Shown piece by piece: positions 35,927 to 45,152 of a DNA stretch of 64,000 nt. How positions within the stretch are numbered: position 1 is the stretch's first letter; every line of letters begins with the position of its first letter. The notes below the pieces were generated by a model. It did no database searches, was not told the DNA's origin, and worked only from the letters and a program-made list of their open reading frames with translations. The stretch comes from an unidentified eubacterium SCB49 (GTDB lineage Bacteria > Bacteroidota > Bacteroidia > Flavobacteriales > Flavobacteriaceae). The position numbers and the translations under genes were made by a program. The stretch lies in contig ABCO01000010.1 in assembly GCA_000170815.1 (NCBI GenBank), forward strand, positions 1 to 64,000. The letters run 5' to 3'.

Positions 35927-37351
35927 CTAGCAATCACTAATATTCACCTGTACGGCAAGCCCACCTTCGCTAGTTTCCTTGTATTTTGAAGTCATATCTT
36001 TTGCAGTTTCCCACATCGTAGCAATCACTTTATCTAATGGAATTTTTACATCATCAGGATTTCTGTCGAGAGCCATCTCACAGGCGTTTATTGCTTTTAT
36101 AGCACCCATTGCATTACGTTCTATGCACGGTATTTGTACGAGTCCAGCAATAGGATCACAAGTGAGTCCAAGGTGATGTTCCATGGCTATTTCGGCAGCA
36201 ATTAAAACCTGAGCAGGAGTACCGCCCATAAGTTCTGTTAATGCTCCTGCGGCCATAGCAGAACTTACGCCTATTTCTGCTTGACATCCTCCCATTGCGG
36301 CGCTAATGGTGGCATTCTTTTTAAAGAGACTCCCTATTTCGCCAGCTACAAGTAAAAACTTTTTAATATGCTCAAAGTCTGCTTTATGATTTTCAATGAC
36401 TAAATAATACATTAATACCGAAGGAATCACGCCGGCACTTCCGTTAGTAGGCGCAGTAACTACACGTCCTAAAGAAGCGTTTACTTCGTTGACGGCTAAG
36501 GCAAAACAGGTTACCCATTTTAATATTTGACGGAATTTTACTTCGGTGTTTCTAATGGCTTCTACCCATTCGTATTTGTCTGAGTATGGTTTATCTCCTT
36601 GTAGCGATTTGTGTTTGTCAAAAGCTCTTCTACGCACATTAAGCCCTCCAGGGAGTGTACCTTCTGTGTGGCAACCCACGTACATCGAGTCTAACATAAC
36701 ATCCCAAATGGCTTTTATTTTATCGTCTATTCTGTATGGATCTCTTAATGAAAGTTCGTTTTTAAGTACAAGCTCGCTTATGGTTACGTTTTCTGAATTA
36801 CAGTAGGCAAGTATTTCTGTTGCTTTTTCTATAGGAAATGGAAAGCTATTAAATTTTTCTACCTGTCTTTTTGCTCTCGCTCGTTCTTTTTGTACCACAA
36901 AACCACCGCCTATGGAGTAGTACGTATCTCGTGTTTTTTTACCGTTACGCAGTGTAGCTTCAAACTTAATCCCGTTAGGATGAAAGTCTAAAAAAGTACG
37001 ATTAAATTTTATGTTTTCTGAAAAGTTAAAAGCAATATCCTTTTCACTATTTAATTTAAGAATATTCGTTTTTTTAAGGGCATCTAATGACGGTTGGATA
37101 GCGTTAATATCTACTGTTACAGGGTCTGTTCCCATAAGTCCCATAATCACTGCAATGTCTGATGCGTGCCCTTTTCCGGTTAATGATAGCGAACCGTAAA
37201 GGTTTACTTGTACGCTAGCTACACCTGTAAATAGCTCTTTCTGTTGTAGTTTTTTAATCCACATTTGAGCGGCACGCCAAGGGCCTAAAGTGTGTGAACT
37301 TGAAGGACCTACGCCTATACTTAACATGTCAAAAATCGAGATGCTTTCCAT
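35927..37351 (-). CDS. sdaA: L-serine ammonia-lyase (iron-sulfur, single-chain)
   Basis: Converts L-serine to pyruvate and ammonia. The 474 residues comprise a fused beta domain ([23 protein letters not shown] at the N-terminus) and alpha domain. Cluster-associated Cys residues lie in [30 protein letters not shown] and the terminal NISDC, where the C-terminal Cys is typical of this oxygen-sensitive [4Fe-4S] family. [14 protein letters not shown] is also diagnostic. It is monocistronic; divergent from the alanine symporter gene, so both may serve amino-acid catabolism. Confidence 0.95.
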   Translation of the reverse strand: MESISIFDMLSIGVGPSSSHTLGPWRAAQMWIKKLQQKELFTGVASVQVNLYGSLSLTGKGHASDIAVIMGLMGTDPVTVDINAIQPSLDALKKTNILKLNSEKDIAFNFSENIKFNRTFLDFHPNGIKFEATLRNGKKTRDTYYSIGGGFVVQKERARAKRQVEKFNSFPFPIEKATEILAYCNSENVTISELVLKNELSLRDPYRIDDKIKAIWDVMLDSMYVGCHTEGTLPGGLNVRRRAFDKHKSLQGDKPYSDKYEWVEAIRNTEVKFRQILKWVTCFALAVNEVNASLGRVVTAPTNGSAGVIPSVLMYYLVIENHKADFEHIKKFLLVAGEIGSLFKKNATISAAMGGCQAEIGVSSAMAAGALTELMGGTPAQVLIAAEIAMEHHLGLTCDPIAGLVQIPCIERNAMGAIKAINACEMALDRNPDDVKIPLDKVIATMWETAKDMTSKYKETSEGGLAVQVNISDC

Positions 37352-37579
37352 TAAGAAAATTTGTTTTATTTTAATTAGTAAATGTAATGAAATGTTCGCT
37401 GTATTCTCATAGAGAAACTATAAATTAATACTCAAAATCTTATTAAGTGAATTAGTTTTGTTGTGTGTTTTTGTTTTTTTTTTTGGTTCTGTAGAAAGGG
37501 TATGAAAAAATCTGATTTCTCCATTTACTTTTAGTATAGATCTGCTTATTACGACTACTTTAAGTCTTAAAAATTAAAG

Positions 37580-37587
37580 TACTTTTG
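37580..37587 (+). promoter_or_regulatory. -7 promoter element of the alanine symporter gene
   Basis: TACTTTTG fits TAnnTTTG 12 bp before the ATG at 37600. It also contains the TTG (37585) that could be mistaken for a start codon, which is why the ATG is chosen. Upstream, 37352-37579 is AT-rich with no other feature recognised. Confidence 0.55.
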
Positions 37588-37599
37588 ACGAGTATTAAA

Positions 37600-38997
37600 A
37601 TGTTAAAACTTAAAAATTTGGATGTACTAAAAATCATAGATTCTTTTATTTCTGAAATGGCTTCATTTGCTTGGGGCTTACCGCTATTAATATTGTTAGT
37701 TGGAGGAGGACTGGGTTTACTAGTTTATATTCGGTTTTTGCCTTTTAGATATTTGGGTCATGCTATTGCCGTTTTAAGAGGAAAGTATGATAATGAGGCA
37801 GATGCAGGAGAAATTAGCCATTTTCAGGCATTAACAATGGCATTGTCTGCAACCATAGGGATGGGTAATGTTGCAGGAGTTGCAGTAGCGATATCTATAG
37901 GAGGGCCGGGCGCTGTTTTCTGGATGTGGGTGAGTGCAGTTATTGGTATGTCTACTAAGTTTTTTACAGGTACACTTGCTGTTTTGTATAGAGGGAAAGA
38001 TGATAACGGCGATGTGCAAGGAGGACCTATGTATGTTATAACAGAAGGTCTAGGTAAAGGTTGGAAACCTTTGGCTATTATTTTTAGTATGGCTGGGCTA
38101 GTAGGTGCTTTACCTGTTTTTAATGTAAACCAACTTACGCAAGCTTTAAATGATATTGTAATAGAGCCATTAGGTTATTATAGCGGTTTTCAGAGTAATC
38201 TTGTAATTGGCGTTGTGTTAGCAATAATAACAGCAATAGTAATTTTAGGAGGAATCACGCGTATTAGTAAAACGGCAAGTAAACTAGTGCCAGCAATGGT
38301 GGTACTTTATGTGCTAATGATATTAATTATCTTAGGTAATAACGTAACAGAATTGCCTAAATACCTTTCATTGATATTCACAGATGCTTTTTCGGCAAAC
38401 TTTTATAAAGGAGATGCCTTTTTAGGGGGACTTGTGGGTGGTTTAATATTATTAGGAATAAGACGTGGTGCTTTTTCTAACGAAGCGGGAATAGGTACCG
38501 CACCTATGGCACACGGTGCTGCAAAAACCAACGAACCTATAAGAGAAGGACTAGTTGCAATGCTAGGGCCAGCCATTGATACATTGCTAATCTGTACGCT
38601 TACGGCACTTGCAATATTAGTAACTGGCGTATGGCAAGAGTCAAGCGATAGTGGTGTTACCTTAACGGTTAATGCATTTGAATCTGGAATTCTAAGTTAT
38701 GGTAAATATGCGTTGTTGGTATGTATTATTGTTTTTAGCGTGTCTTCACTATTCTCATACTCGTATTATGGTACAAAATGTATGGCGTTCCTTTTTGGAA
38801 CTAAATATAAAAACCTCTACAGTTACATCTATTTAGGCAGCATAATAGTTGGAGCAACAACATCTTTAAGTATGATGATCAACTTGATAGACACCTTTTT
38901 TGCTATGATGGCAATCCCTACTATGCTGAGCGCTTTTATTTTAGCGCCAAAGGTAAAAGCGGCGGCTAAGGTTTATTTTAAAAAGATAAAAGAGTAG
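37600..38997 (+). CDS. Sodium:alanine symporter (AGCS family)
   Basis: A 465-residue inner-membrane symporter importing alanine, glycine or a related amino acid with sodium. About 10-11 hydrophobic segments are present. AGCS signatures are FQALTMALSATIGMGNVAGVA near 75-95, GGPGAVFWMWVSAVIGMSTKF, LYRGKDDNGDVQGGPMY, and GIRRGAFSNEAGIGTAPMAHGAAKT near 295. The start is the ATG at 37600, because the upstream TTG lies in the promoter box. Sodium coupling matches the NhaC antiporter found earlier in the window. Confidence 0.94.
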   Translation: MLKLKNLDVLKIIDSFISEMASFAWGLPLLILLVGGGLGLLVYIRFLPFRYLGHAIAVLRGKYDNEADAGEISHFQALTMALSATIGMGNVAGVAVAISIGGPGAVFWMWVSAVIGMSTKFFTGTLAVLYRGKDDNGDVQGGPMYVITEGLGKGWKPLAIIFSMAGLVGALPVFNVNQLTQALNDIVIEPLGYYSGFQSNLVIGVVLAIITAIVILGGITRISKTASKLVPAMVVLYVLMILIILGNNVTELPKYLSLIFTDAFSANFYKGDAFLGGLVGGLILLGIRRGAFSNEAGIGTAPMAHGAAKTNEPIREGLVAMLGPAIDTLLICTLTALAILVTGVWQESSDSGVTLTVNAFESGILSYGKYALLVCIIVFSVSSLFSYSYYGTKCMAFLFGTKYKNLYSYIYLGSIIVGATTSLSMMINLIDTFFAMMAIPTMLSAFILAPKVKAAAKVYFKKIKE

Positions 38998-39138
38998 TCT
39001 GTTTTTTGCTTTAAAAATAAGTAAACCACAATCTTCTGTGGTTAATTGCCTTCTTAGGTTTTATAACTGGCCCTTTATTGTTCGAATGATTTAAATTCAT
39101 TTTTAGATTCATTTGTGTTTTGTTTATAACTGTTATGT

Positions 39139-39176
39139 GGAATTAGTCCAAAAGTATGGAATATTTCCTAGTTTTG
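39139..39176 (+). promoter_or_regulatory. umuDC promoter with paired GGAATnnnTCC sites
   Basis: TAGTTTTG (39169-39176) fits the -7 consensus and ends only 4 bp before the umuD ATG, so the transcript has almost no leader. GGAATTAGTCC (39139-39149) and GGAATATTTCC (39158-39168) lie directly upstream, 19 bp apart (about two helical turns). The spacing is what a cooperative repressor or activator would use. The rest of the gap from 38998 has a weak AACCACA/TGTGGTT hairpin at 39024-39043. Confidence 0.45.
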
Positions 39177-39180
39177 TGTT

Positions 39181-39561
39181 ATGAAATTATCAAAAGTTGG
39201 AAAATTAAGTAGAAAACAACATCGGCATACTGCGGGTGTTTCGGTACAGACAGGGTTTCCTAGCCCTGCTACACATTATTTAGAACCTACTATAGATTTG
39301 CATCAAGAGCTTATTACAAACGCAGACGCTACTTTTTTTGTGAGGGTTTCATCTAATGAATATGCACACTTAAAAATATATAACGAAGCGGTGTTAATTA
39401 TCGATCGCTCCACACCGGCATTAAAAGGAAAATTAGCTTTGGTTATTATAGACGGTGAGTTTTCAATTATTAAAGTTCCTGTCAGTCAGGGTGGATCTGA
39501 AGCACATAAAACCTTTACATTATGGGGTGTGATTAACTATGTTATTAATAAAGCGATATGA
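39181..39561 (+). CDS. umuD: UmuD-like protein lacking the protease dyad
   Basis: A 126-residue partner of the error-prone polymerase UmuC. It aligns with E. coli UmuD without a gap from the GFPSPA motif to DGEF. However, the catalytic Ser60 is Glu60 (VSSNEYA instead of SGDSM), the general-base Lys97 is Ile97 (DGEFSIIK), and the Cys24-Gly25 cleavage site reads Thr24-Gly25. Self-cleavage to UmuD' by the normal chemistry is therefore not expected. It overlaps umuC by 4 bp (ATGA). It may act as a fixed accessory subunit (inference). Confidence 0.88.
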   Translation: MKLSKVGKLSRKQHRHTAGVSVQTGFPSPATHYLEPTIDLHQELITNADATFFVRVSSNEYAHLKIYNEAVLIIDRSTPALKGKLALVIIDGEFSIIKVPVSQGGSEAHKTFTLWGVINYVINKAI

Positions 39562-40823
39562 TTGCACTAGTAGATTGTAATAGCTTTTATGCGTCTTGTG
39601 AGCAGGTTTTTAGGCCAGACTTATGGGGTAAGCCTGTGGTGGTCTTGAGTAATAATGATGGGTGTATTATAGCAGCAAATAGAGAGGCAAAGGCACTCAC
39701 AGATATTGCCATGTTTGAGCCTGTTTTTAAGATTAAAAAACAGCTTATAGCTCATAATGTGACCTTGTTTTCGTCTAATTATACTTTGTATGGCGAGCTG
39801 TCACAACGGGTAATGAATACACTATATTTGTTTTCGCCACGAGTAGAGGTTTATAGCATTGACGAGAGTTTTGTAGATCTACATGGTTTTGGTCATAAAA
39901 ATTTAAAGCACTACGGAAATTTTATAAAAGAAACCATATTTAGAAACACAGGGATCCCTACGGGCGTGGGCATTGCTCCAACAAAAGTACTGGCAAAACT
40001 GGCTAACAAAATCGCTAAAAAAGGACCAGAACACGACCATGTTTTTGTGATTGATAGTGATGCAAAGCGCATTGAAATATTAAAAACCACCGAGATAAAA
40101 AGCATTTGGGGAATAGGGCGACAGCAGACAAAAAAATTAAAAGAAGTAGGAATTCATACGGCATATCAGTTTACAGAAATGCCACTCGCTTGGGTACGTA
40201 AAGAGATGACCGTAGTAGGAGAGCGCTTGTGGCGTGAGTTGCGCGGCGAACCTTGTATGGATATGATAGAAATACCAAAACCTAAAAAAGGGATAGGTAC
40301 TGCAAAATCTTTTGGGCGAAAGTTAGAGCGTCTTGATTTAATAGAAGAAGCCTGTGCATACTACATAAGCGAAGTGGCAGAAGTGCTGCGCGCTCAAAAA
40401 TCGTGTGCCATGTATTTACAGGTGTTTTTAAATACGAGCTCTTTTAGTGTCAATGATAAGCAATACAGAAATAAGCAAACCGTCACGCTTGCCATCCCCA
40501 CAAACAATACGTTTACACTTGTTACAGAAGCTAGAAAAATTTTAAAAGCCATTTACAAACCCGGCTATCGCTATAAAAAAGTAGGCGTCAATCTCACGGG
40601 TATCATACCAGAAGCGTATGTGCAAGGCAATCTTTTTGAATCTCCTAAGACAGAGAAACACAAAGAATTGATGCAGTTATTTGATACCCTAAATTACAAA
40701 TACGGAAAAGGTAAAGTGTTTTCTGGATTAACAGGTACAAGAATGAAAGAGTGGGAACTCGTTAAAGCAGATAGAAGCCCAAGGTTTACCACGCAGTGGA
40801 GTGAAATACTAGAAGTGAAGTAG
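39558..40823 (+). CDS. umuC: Y-family DNA polymerase UmuC (Pol V catalytic subunit)
   Basis: A 421-residue translesion polymerase. The catalytic acidic motifs are intact: [13 protein letters not shown] at the N-terminus and [11 protein letters not shown] near 100. Also present are [20 protein letters not shown], the helix-hairpin-helix region [18 protein letters not shown], and the C-terminal UmuC extension (DUF4113-like) with [15 protein letters not shown]. It is translationally coupled to umuD. Beta-clamp binding may involve the C-terminal QGNLFES segment (inferred). Confidence 0.95.
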   Translation: MIALVDCNSFYASCEQVFRPDLWGKPVVVLSNNDGCIIAANREAKALTDIAMFEPVFKIKKQLIAHNVTLFSSNYTLYGELSQRVMNTLYLFSPRVEVYSIDESFVDLHGFGHKNLKHYGNFIKETIFRNTGIPTGVGIAPTKVLAKLANKIAKKGPEHDHVFVIDSDAKRIEILKTTEIKSIWGIGRQQTKKLKEVGIHTAYQFTEMPLAWVRKEMTVVGERLWRELRGEPCMDMIEIPKPKKGIGTAKSFGRKLERLDLIEEACAYYISEVAEVLRAQKSCAMYLQVFLNTSSFSVNDKQYRNKQTVTLAIPTNNTFTLVTEARKILKAIYKPGYRYKKVGVNLTGIIPEAYVQGNLFESPKTEKHKELMQLFDTLNYKYGKGKVFSGLTGTRMKEWELVKADRSPRFTTQWSEILEVK

Positions 40824-40836
40824 GAGGAATTAAGAA

Positions 40837-41800
40837 TTTACATTTTGCGGTTTTGAGTTTTATATTTTTCACTTCAAAAAACAGCAATCGTTAATCAGAA
40901 CTTGTTCCCTCATCCCTAGCCCTTCTCCCGCTGAGAAGGGAGTAAGAAGGTTTGTTTAATTATTAAGTGAAATGCAATTGATAGCTCACACTTTTACATT
41001 TTGCGGTTTTGAGTTTTATATTTTTCATTTCAAAAAACAGCAATCGTTAATCAGAACTTGTTCCCTCATCTCCAGCCCTTCTCCCGCTGAGAAGGGAGTA
41101 AGGAGGTTTGTATAGTTATTAAGTGAAATGTAATTGATAGCTCGCACTTTTACATTTTTCGGTTTTGAGTTTTACATTTTTCACTTCAAAAAACAGCAAT
41201 CGTTAATCAGAACTTGCTCCCTCATCTCCAGCCCTTCTCCCGCTGAGAAGGGAGTAAGGAGGTTTGTTTAGTTATTAAGTGAAATGTAATTGATAGCTCG
41301 CACTTTTACATTTTGCTGTTTTGAGTTTTACATTTTTCACTTCAAAAAACAGCAATCGTTAATCAGAACTTGTTCCCTCATCCCCAGCCTTTCTCCCGCT
41401 GAGAAGGGAGTAAGAAGATTCGTTTAATTATTAAGTGAAATGCAATTGATAGCTTACACTTTTACATTTTCCACTTCAAAAAACAGCAACCGTTAATCAG
41501 AACTTGCTCCCTCATCCCCAGCCTTTCTTCCGCTGAGAAGGGAGTAAGAAGATTCGTTTAATTATTAAGTGAAATGCAATTGATAGCTCACACTTTTACA
41601 TTTTGCGGTTTTGAGTTTTATATTTTTCACTTCAAAAAACAGCAATCGTTAATCAGAACTTGTTCCCTCATCCCTAGCCTTTCTCCCGCTGAGAAGGGAG
41701 TAAGAAGATTCGTTTAATTATTAAGTGAAATGCAATTGATAGCTCACACTTTTACATTTTACATTTTGCGGTTTTGAGTTTTACATTTTTCATTTCAAAA
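40837..41800. repeat. Array of six 156-bp tandem repeats
   Basis: Between umuC and the methyltransferase gene. The anchor CTTG(T/C)TCCCTCATC occurs at 40901, 41057, 41213, 41369, 41503 and 41659, giving periods of 156, 156, 156, 134 and 156 bp; the fifth unit has a 22-bp deletion. A partial seventh unit ends at 41800. Each unit carries a hairpin (CCCTTCTC-CCGCT-GAGAAGGG or close variants) and the constant segment CAAAAAACAGCAATCGTTAA. No ORF crosses the array. Units differ by only a few bases, so the expansion is recent. Confidence 0.93.
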
Positions 41801-41802
41801 AT

Positions 41803-42594
41803 CTAAAACCCTCTTTGTCTTTTTGCCTCAAACAACAAAACTGCCGCAGCCACCGAGACATTCAAACTATCAATCTCGCCTTGCATAGGGATATGAATGT
41901 TTGCGGTACTCGCGTCACGCCATGCTTGGCTTAAGCCAGTAGCTTCTGTGCCTACGACAATCGCGCAACCCGTAGTAAAGTCTTGCGTGTGGTAGGGTTG
42001 TGATTCTTGCAAAATAGCACTGTAAATCGAGATGTTGTTTTTCTTAAGAAAAGCAATAATGTCCTCACTACTCGCCATCGCCACTTGATTCGTAAACACA
42101 CAACCTACGCTACTGCGTATTATGTTTGGATTGTATAAATCTGTTCTTGGGTTTGCGATGAGCACGGCATCTACATGTGCCGCGTCTGCGGTGCGCAATA
42201 AAGCACCTATGTTTCCAGGTTTTTCTGGCGCTTCGGCAATTAAGATTAGTGGGTTTTGTTTCGGAAATACTAAAGCGTCAAGAGTTGTCTTGCTGTTTTT
42301 TACAATGGCAATAACACCTTCTGTCGTGGCGCGGTAGGCAATTTTTTGATATACATCGAGCGATACGCTTATCTTCTCTACGCTGTCTGCTACATTAGGT
42401 AGTGCATTTAGATCTGCAATTTCAGGACAAAAAAGTAAGGTTAAAATCTCGTGATGGCCTTTAATGGCTAGTGACACCTCTCTGGCACCCTCCACAATAA
42501 AAACCCCCTGCTTTTTACGCTCCCGAGATTTATCTGTGAGTGCGTTAATCTTTTTGATTAATGGATTGTTTGTGCTAGAGATTTCTTTAATCAT
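41803..42594 (-). CDS. TrmH/SpoU-family RNA 2'-O-methyltransferase
   Basis: A 263-residue SPOUT methyltransferase. An N-terminal substrate-binding domain (ISSTNNPLIKKINALTDKSRERKKQGVFIVEG) is typical of the RlmB/TsnR-like group. The knotted SAM-binding domain has motif 1 EKPGNIGALLRTADAA, motif 2 IVVGTEATGLSQAW and motif 3 IPMQGEIDSLNVSVAAAVLLFEAKRQR. It probably 2'-O-methylates 23S rRNA, but the exact nucleotide cannot be assigned. Its start codon is 5 bp from a consensus -7 box, and the 156-bp array follows its 3' end. Confidence 0.92.
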   Translation of the reverse strand: MIKEISSTNNPLIKKINALTDKSRERKKQGVFIVEGAREVSLAIKGHHEILTLLFCPEIADLNALPNVADSVEKISVSLDVYQKIAYRATTEGVIAIVKNSKTTLDALVFPKQNPLILIAEAPEKPGNIGALLRTADAAHVDAVLIANPRTDLYNPNIIRSSVGCVFTNQVAMASSEDIIAFLKKNNISIYSAILQESQPYHTQDFTTGCAIVVGTEATGLSQAWRDASTANIHIPMQGEIDSLNVSVAAAVLLFEAKRQRGF

Positions 42595-42598
42595 AGTG

Positions 42599-42631
42599 CA
42601 AAGGTAAATATCTCACTTAGAAATATGACAA
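42599..42631 (-). promoter_or_regulatory. Promoter of the SpoU methyltransferase gene
   Basis: On the minus strand TACCTTTG (forward 42599-42606) fits TAnnTTTG and a TTG (forward 42629-42631) lies 22 bp upstream. The ATG at 42594 follows after 4 bp, so the mRNA would be nearly leaderless. Confidence 0.5.
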
Positions 42632-42702
42632 ATGGTGTCTATTTTGTAGCGCTTGTTAGTCAAGATGGCGCTGTTTCTACCCAAAAACTGATAAAAAAAT
42701 AA
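42601..42702 (+). pseudogene. 3' remnant of a T9SS-secreted protein gene
   Basis: The frame 42601-42702 encodes KVNISLRNMTNGVYFVALV then SQDGAVSTQKLIKK and a stop. This is the last ~33 residues of a type A T9SS sorting domain (compare GIYFVTINTNTISTTKKLIVK at the end of the subtilase in this window). Upstream, the frame runs into the antisense of the methyltransferase gene and loses resemblance. A terminator follows at the expected distance. Confidence 0.65.
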
Positions 42703-42721
42703 CAATTATCATAAAGGTTTC

Positions 42722-42755
42722 TAAAAAGCTCTCGACTAAAGTTGGGAGCTTTTTA
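42722..42755 (+). terminator. Terminator left over from the lost T9SS gene
   Basis: Hairpin AAAAAGCTCTCGACT-AAA-GTTGGGAGCTTTTT pairs with G-U wobbles and ends in a T run. It lies upstream of two divergent genes, so it terminates neither; it fits as the terminator of the remnant ending at 42702. It may still attenuate read-through into the next gene. Confidence 0.65.
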
Positions 42756-42782
42756 TATTTATAAACTAATAAAAATAAACCC

Positions 42783-43589
42783 ATGAAAAAAATTACAGTA
42801 GTTGTGTTTTCTATTTTCGCTTTTGTAGCGTGTAAGGAGAATACTAAAGAGCATGTCTCAGAAGAAAGTATGGTTGTCAATGATGTCGTTGAGACAGACC
42901 AAAAAGTAATTCCACAGAACGTTTCCGAAGTTCTAAATGCACACGGTGGCTTAGCACAGTGGAATAAAATGAACAACTTGTGTTTTAGTTTTGATGGTAG
43001 AGGCGGAGAAGAAGTGCATACTGTTGATTTAAAAAATAGATTTGAAAAAATTGAGAATGAAAAATGGAGTATAGGTAATGACGGGAACGGAGTTTGGTTA
43101 TTACAGAACGAGCCAGAAGCGTACAAGGGTAACGCACTGTTTTATAATAATTTGATGTTTTATTTTTACTCTATGCCTTTTGTGTTTGCAGATAGTGGGA
43201 TAGTTTACACATCAATGCCACAAAAAGAGTTGGATGGTAAAATGTACAATGTTTTTAAAGTGAGTTATGAAGATGGGATAGGATATTCTTCTAAAGATGA
43301 ATATATGTTATTTAGTGATCCAGATACAAATAAAATGGCTTGGTTAGGCTATACGGTGACAGGTAAATCTAATGCTAAAAGTGACAAATGGAGCTTTATT
43401 AAATATAGCGAATGGCAAGAGGTAAATGGTTTACAATTGCCAAAAAAACTAACATGGTTTAAGGTAGAGGATAACCTGCCAACAGAAATGCGTAATGATG
43501 TTAATTTTAACAAAGTTACGGTAACAGAAACGGTAATACCTACTTCTGTTTTTGCTAAGCCTGAAGGGGCTGTTTTAATTACAGAATAA
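42783..43589 (+). CDS. Lipoprotein, DUF6503-like
   Basis: A 268-residue protein with a lipoprotein signal (IFAFVACKE, lipid-modified Cys ~18). The body contains NAHGGLAQWNKMNNLCFSF, the pattern EVHTVDLKNRFEKIEN, WSIGNDGNGVWLLQ and NLMFYFYSMPFVFADSGI, which I associate with DUF6503, common in Flavobacteriaceae. The fold is probably a LolA-like half-barrel in the periplasm or on the outer membrane. No function is known. It sits between two decayed gene ends. Confidence 0.7.
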   Translation: MKKITVVVFSIFAFVACKENTKEHVSEESMVVNDVVETDQKVIPQNVSEVLNAHGGLAQWNKMNNLCFSFDGRGGEEVHTVDLKNRFEKIENEKWSIGNDGNGVWLLQNEPEAYKGNALFYNNLMFYFYSMPFVFADSGIVYTSMPQKELDGKMYNVFKVSYEDGIGYSSKDEYMLFSDPDTNKMAWLGYTVTGKSNAKSDKWSFIKYSEWQEVNGLQLPKKLTWFKVEDNLPTEMRNDVNFNKVTVTETVIPTSVFAKPEGAVLITE

Positions 43590-43610
43590 TAGGAATTTAC
43601 TTTAATACAT

Positions 43611-43640
43611 AAAAAAGGCTCGCAATTGCGAGCCTTTTTT
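43611..43640. terminator. Bidirectional intrinsic terminator
   Basis: A 30-bp perfect palindrome (AAAAAAGGCTCGCAA and its complement; centre at 43625/43626) with A and T runs, 21 bp past the DUF6503-like gene. It can also serve minus-strand transcription from pepT. Confidence 0.9.
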
Positions 43641-43662
43641 TATGTTTTTCTTTCTTTTCTAA

Positions 43663-43736
43663 TTAAAAACGATATCCTAAATAAACGTCACATCTACCAA
43701 TAAAAAAACTGGAGAAAGCTTATGAGCTAACTCTAG
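43663..43736 (-). pseudogene. Possible C-terminal remnant of an outer-membrane beta-barrel gene
   Basis: On the minus strand the last codons before a TAA at 43663-43665 read GRCDVYLGYRF, ending in Phe like flavobacterial beta-barrel proteins. Just upstream, in the adjacent frame, is ELAHKLSPVF, and the two join across a run of seven T (forward 43702-43708) if one base is added. The fragment is only ~20 residues, so it may be chance. Confidence 0.35.
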
Positions 43737-43764
43737 ATTTTTTTTATTGCTAATTGCTTAATGT

Positions 43765-45000
43765 TTATTTCTTCGCAACAATTTGAGTAATCTTAACAAT
43801 TACTTCAATCGCTTTTTGCATACTTTCTACAGGAACATACTCAAAGCGTCCGTGAAAGTTATGCCCCCCTGCAAATATATTAGGGCAAGGTAATCCCATA
43901 AAGCTTAATTGAGAACCGTCTGTACCACCACGTATTGGTTTGATAAGAGGTGTAATGCCTACTTCTTTCATGGCTTCTTCTGCGATGTCTACTATGTGCA
44001 TTACAGGTTCTATTTTTTCACACATGTTGAAGTATTGATCTTTAATTTCTATAGAAACACGCTCTTCTCCTAATTGTGAGTTTAATTCGTTTGCGAGTTT
44101 AAGCATCATTTCTTTTCGAGCTTCAAAATGACCTTTGTCGTGATCTCTAATAATGTACTGTAGTTTTGTACTGTCTACTTCGCCGTCTATACTGTATAGA
44201 TGGAAAAATCCTTCACGACCAGAGGTGTGTTCTGGGGTTTCTAATCTTGGTAAAGAGTTTATATAATCTTGTGCGATATACATACTGTTTACCATTTTCC
44301 CTTTTGCGTATCCTGGGTGTACTATTTTACCTTCTATAGTAACAACAGCACCTGCGGCGTTAAAGTTTTCATATTCAAGTTCGCCCACTTGGCTACCATC
44401 CATTGTATAAGCCCAATCTGCACCAAATTTAGCAACATCAAATTTATGTGCGCCACGTCCTATTTCTTCATCCGGTGTAAAACCTACACGTATTTTTCCG
44501 TGCTTCACTTCTGGGTGTTGAACCAAGTATTCCATTGCCGAAATAATCTCTGCAATCCCTGCCTTATCATCGGCACCTAATAAAGTAGTACCGTCTGTAG
44601 TGATGATGGTTTGTCCTTTGTATAATAAAAGATCTTCAAAATAATCTGGAGATAGTACAATGTCTTGATCTTTGTTTAACACAATATCTTTCCCATCATA
44701 ATCTTCAATAATTTGAGGTTTTACATCTTTACCCGTAAAATCTGGAGTCGTATCAAAATGAGATATAAATCCGATAGTAGGAACATCGTGATCAACATTG
44801 CTAGGCAAAGTTGCCATAATATATGCGTTTTCATCGATCGTTACATCTTCTAGACCTATTTCTTTAAGTTCTTCTACAAGGGCATTTGCGAGGTCCCATT
44901 GTTTTGCAGAGCTAGGTGTAGTGTCGCTATTTGGGTCACTTTCTGTGTCTACAGTAACGTAACTTATAAATCTATCGATGAGGTGTTGTTTGTTTATCAT
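43765..45000 (-). CDS. pepT: Peptidase T (tripeptidase)
   Basis: Zinc aminopeptidase of the M20B family that removes the N-terminal residue from tripeptides; cytoplasmic, 411 residues. The start is the ATG at 45000 ([11 protein letters not shown]) rather than 45009. Metal-binding motifs are SHFDTTPD (~77), the bridging Asp in [13 protein letters not shown] (~140), the catalytic Glu in [12 protein letters not shown] (~172), the dimerisation-domain His in VHPGYAKG, and the C-terminal [13 protein letters not shown]. It appears monocistronic. Confidence 0.96.
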   Translation of the reverse strand: MINKQHLIDRFISYVTVDTESDPNSDTTPSSAKQWDLANALVEELKEIGLEDVTIDENAYIMATLPSNVDHDVPTIGFISHFDTTPDFTGKDVKPQIIEDYDGKDIVLNKDQDIVLSPDYFEDLLLYKGQTIITTDGTTLLGADDKAGIAEIISAMEYLVQHPEVKHGKIRVGFTPDEEIGRGAHKFDVAKFGADWAYTMDGSQVGELEYENFNAAGAVVTIEGKIVHPGYAKGKMVNSMYIAQDYINSLPRLETPEHTSGREGFFHLYSIDGEVDSTKLQYIIRDHDKGHFEARKEMMLKLANELNSQLGEERVSIEIKDQYFNMCEKIEPVMHIVDIAEEAMKEVGITPLIKPIRGGTDGSQLSFMGLPCPNIFAGGHNFHGRFEYVPVESMQKAIEVIVKITQIVAKK

Positions 45001-45152
45001 ATAATGCAAATTTGTCTAATTAAAAGAGAAGCTATAGTAGCTTTTTTACTAGTGCAAATATAAGAAAAGTGTAGCCTCAAGAAGTTTAAGAGTTTCTTAA
45101 TTACTTCGGAAATTTTATAAACCCAATTTTTGTTCTTTTATATGACACTTCG

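Noticed and set aside
40837..41800. CRISPR array
   Set aside because: The repeats abut with a constant 156-bp period and no variable spacers, and no cas genes are present.
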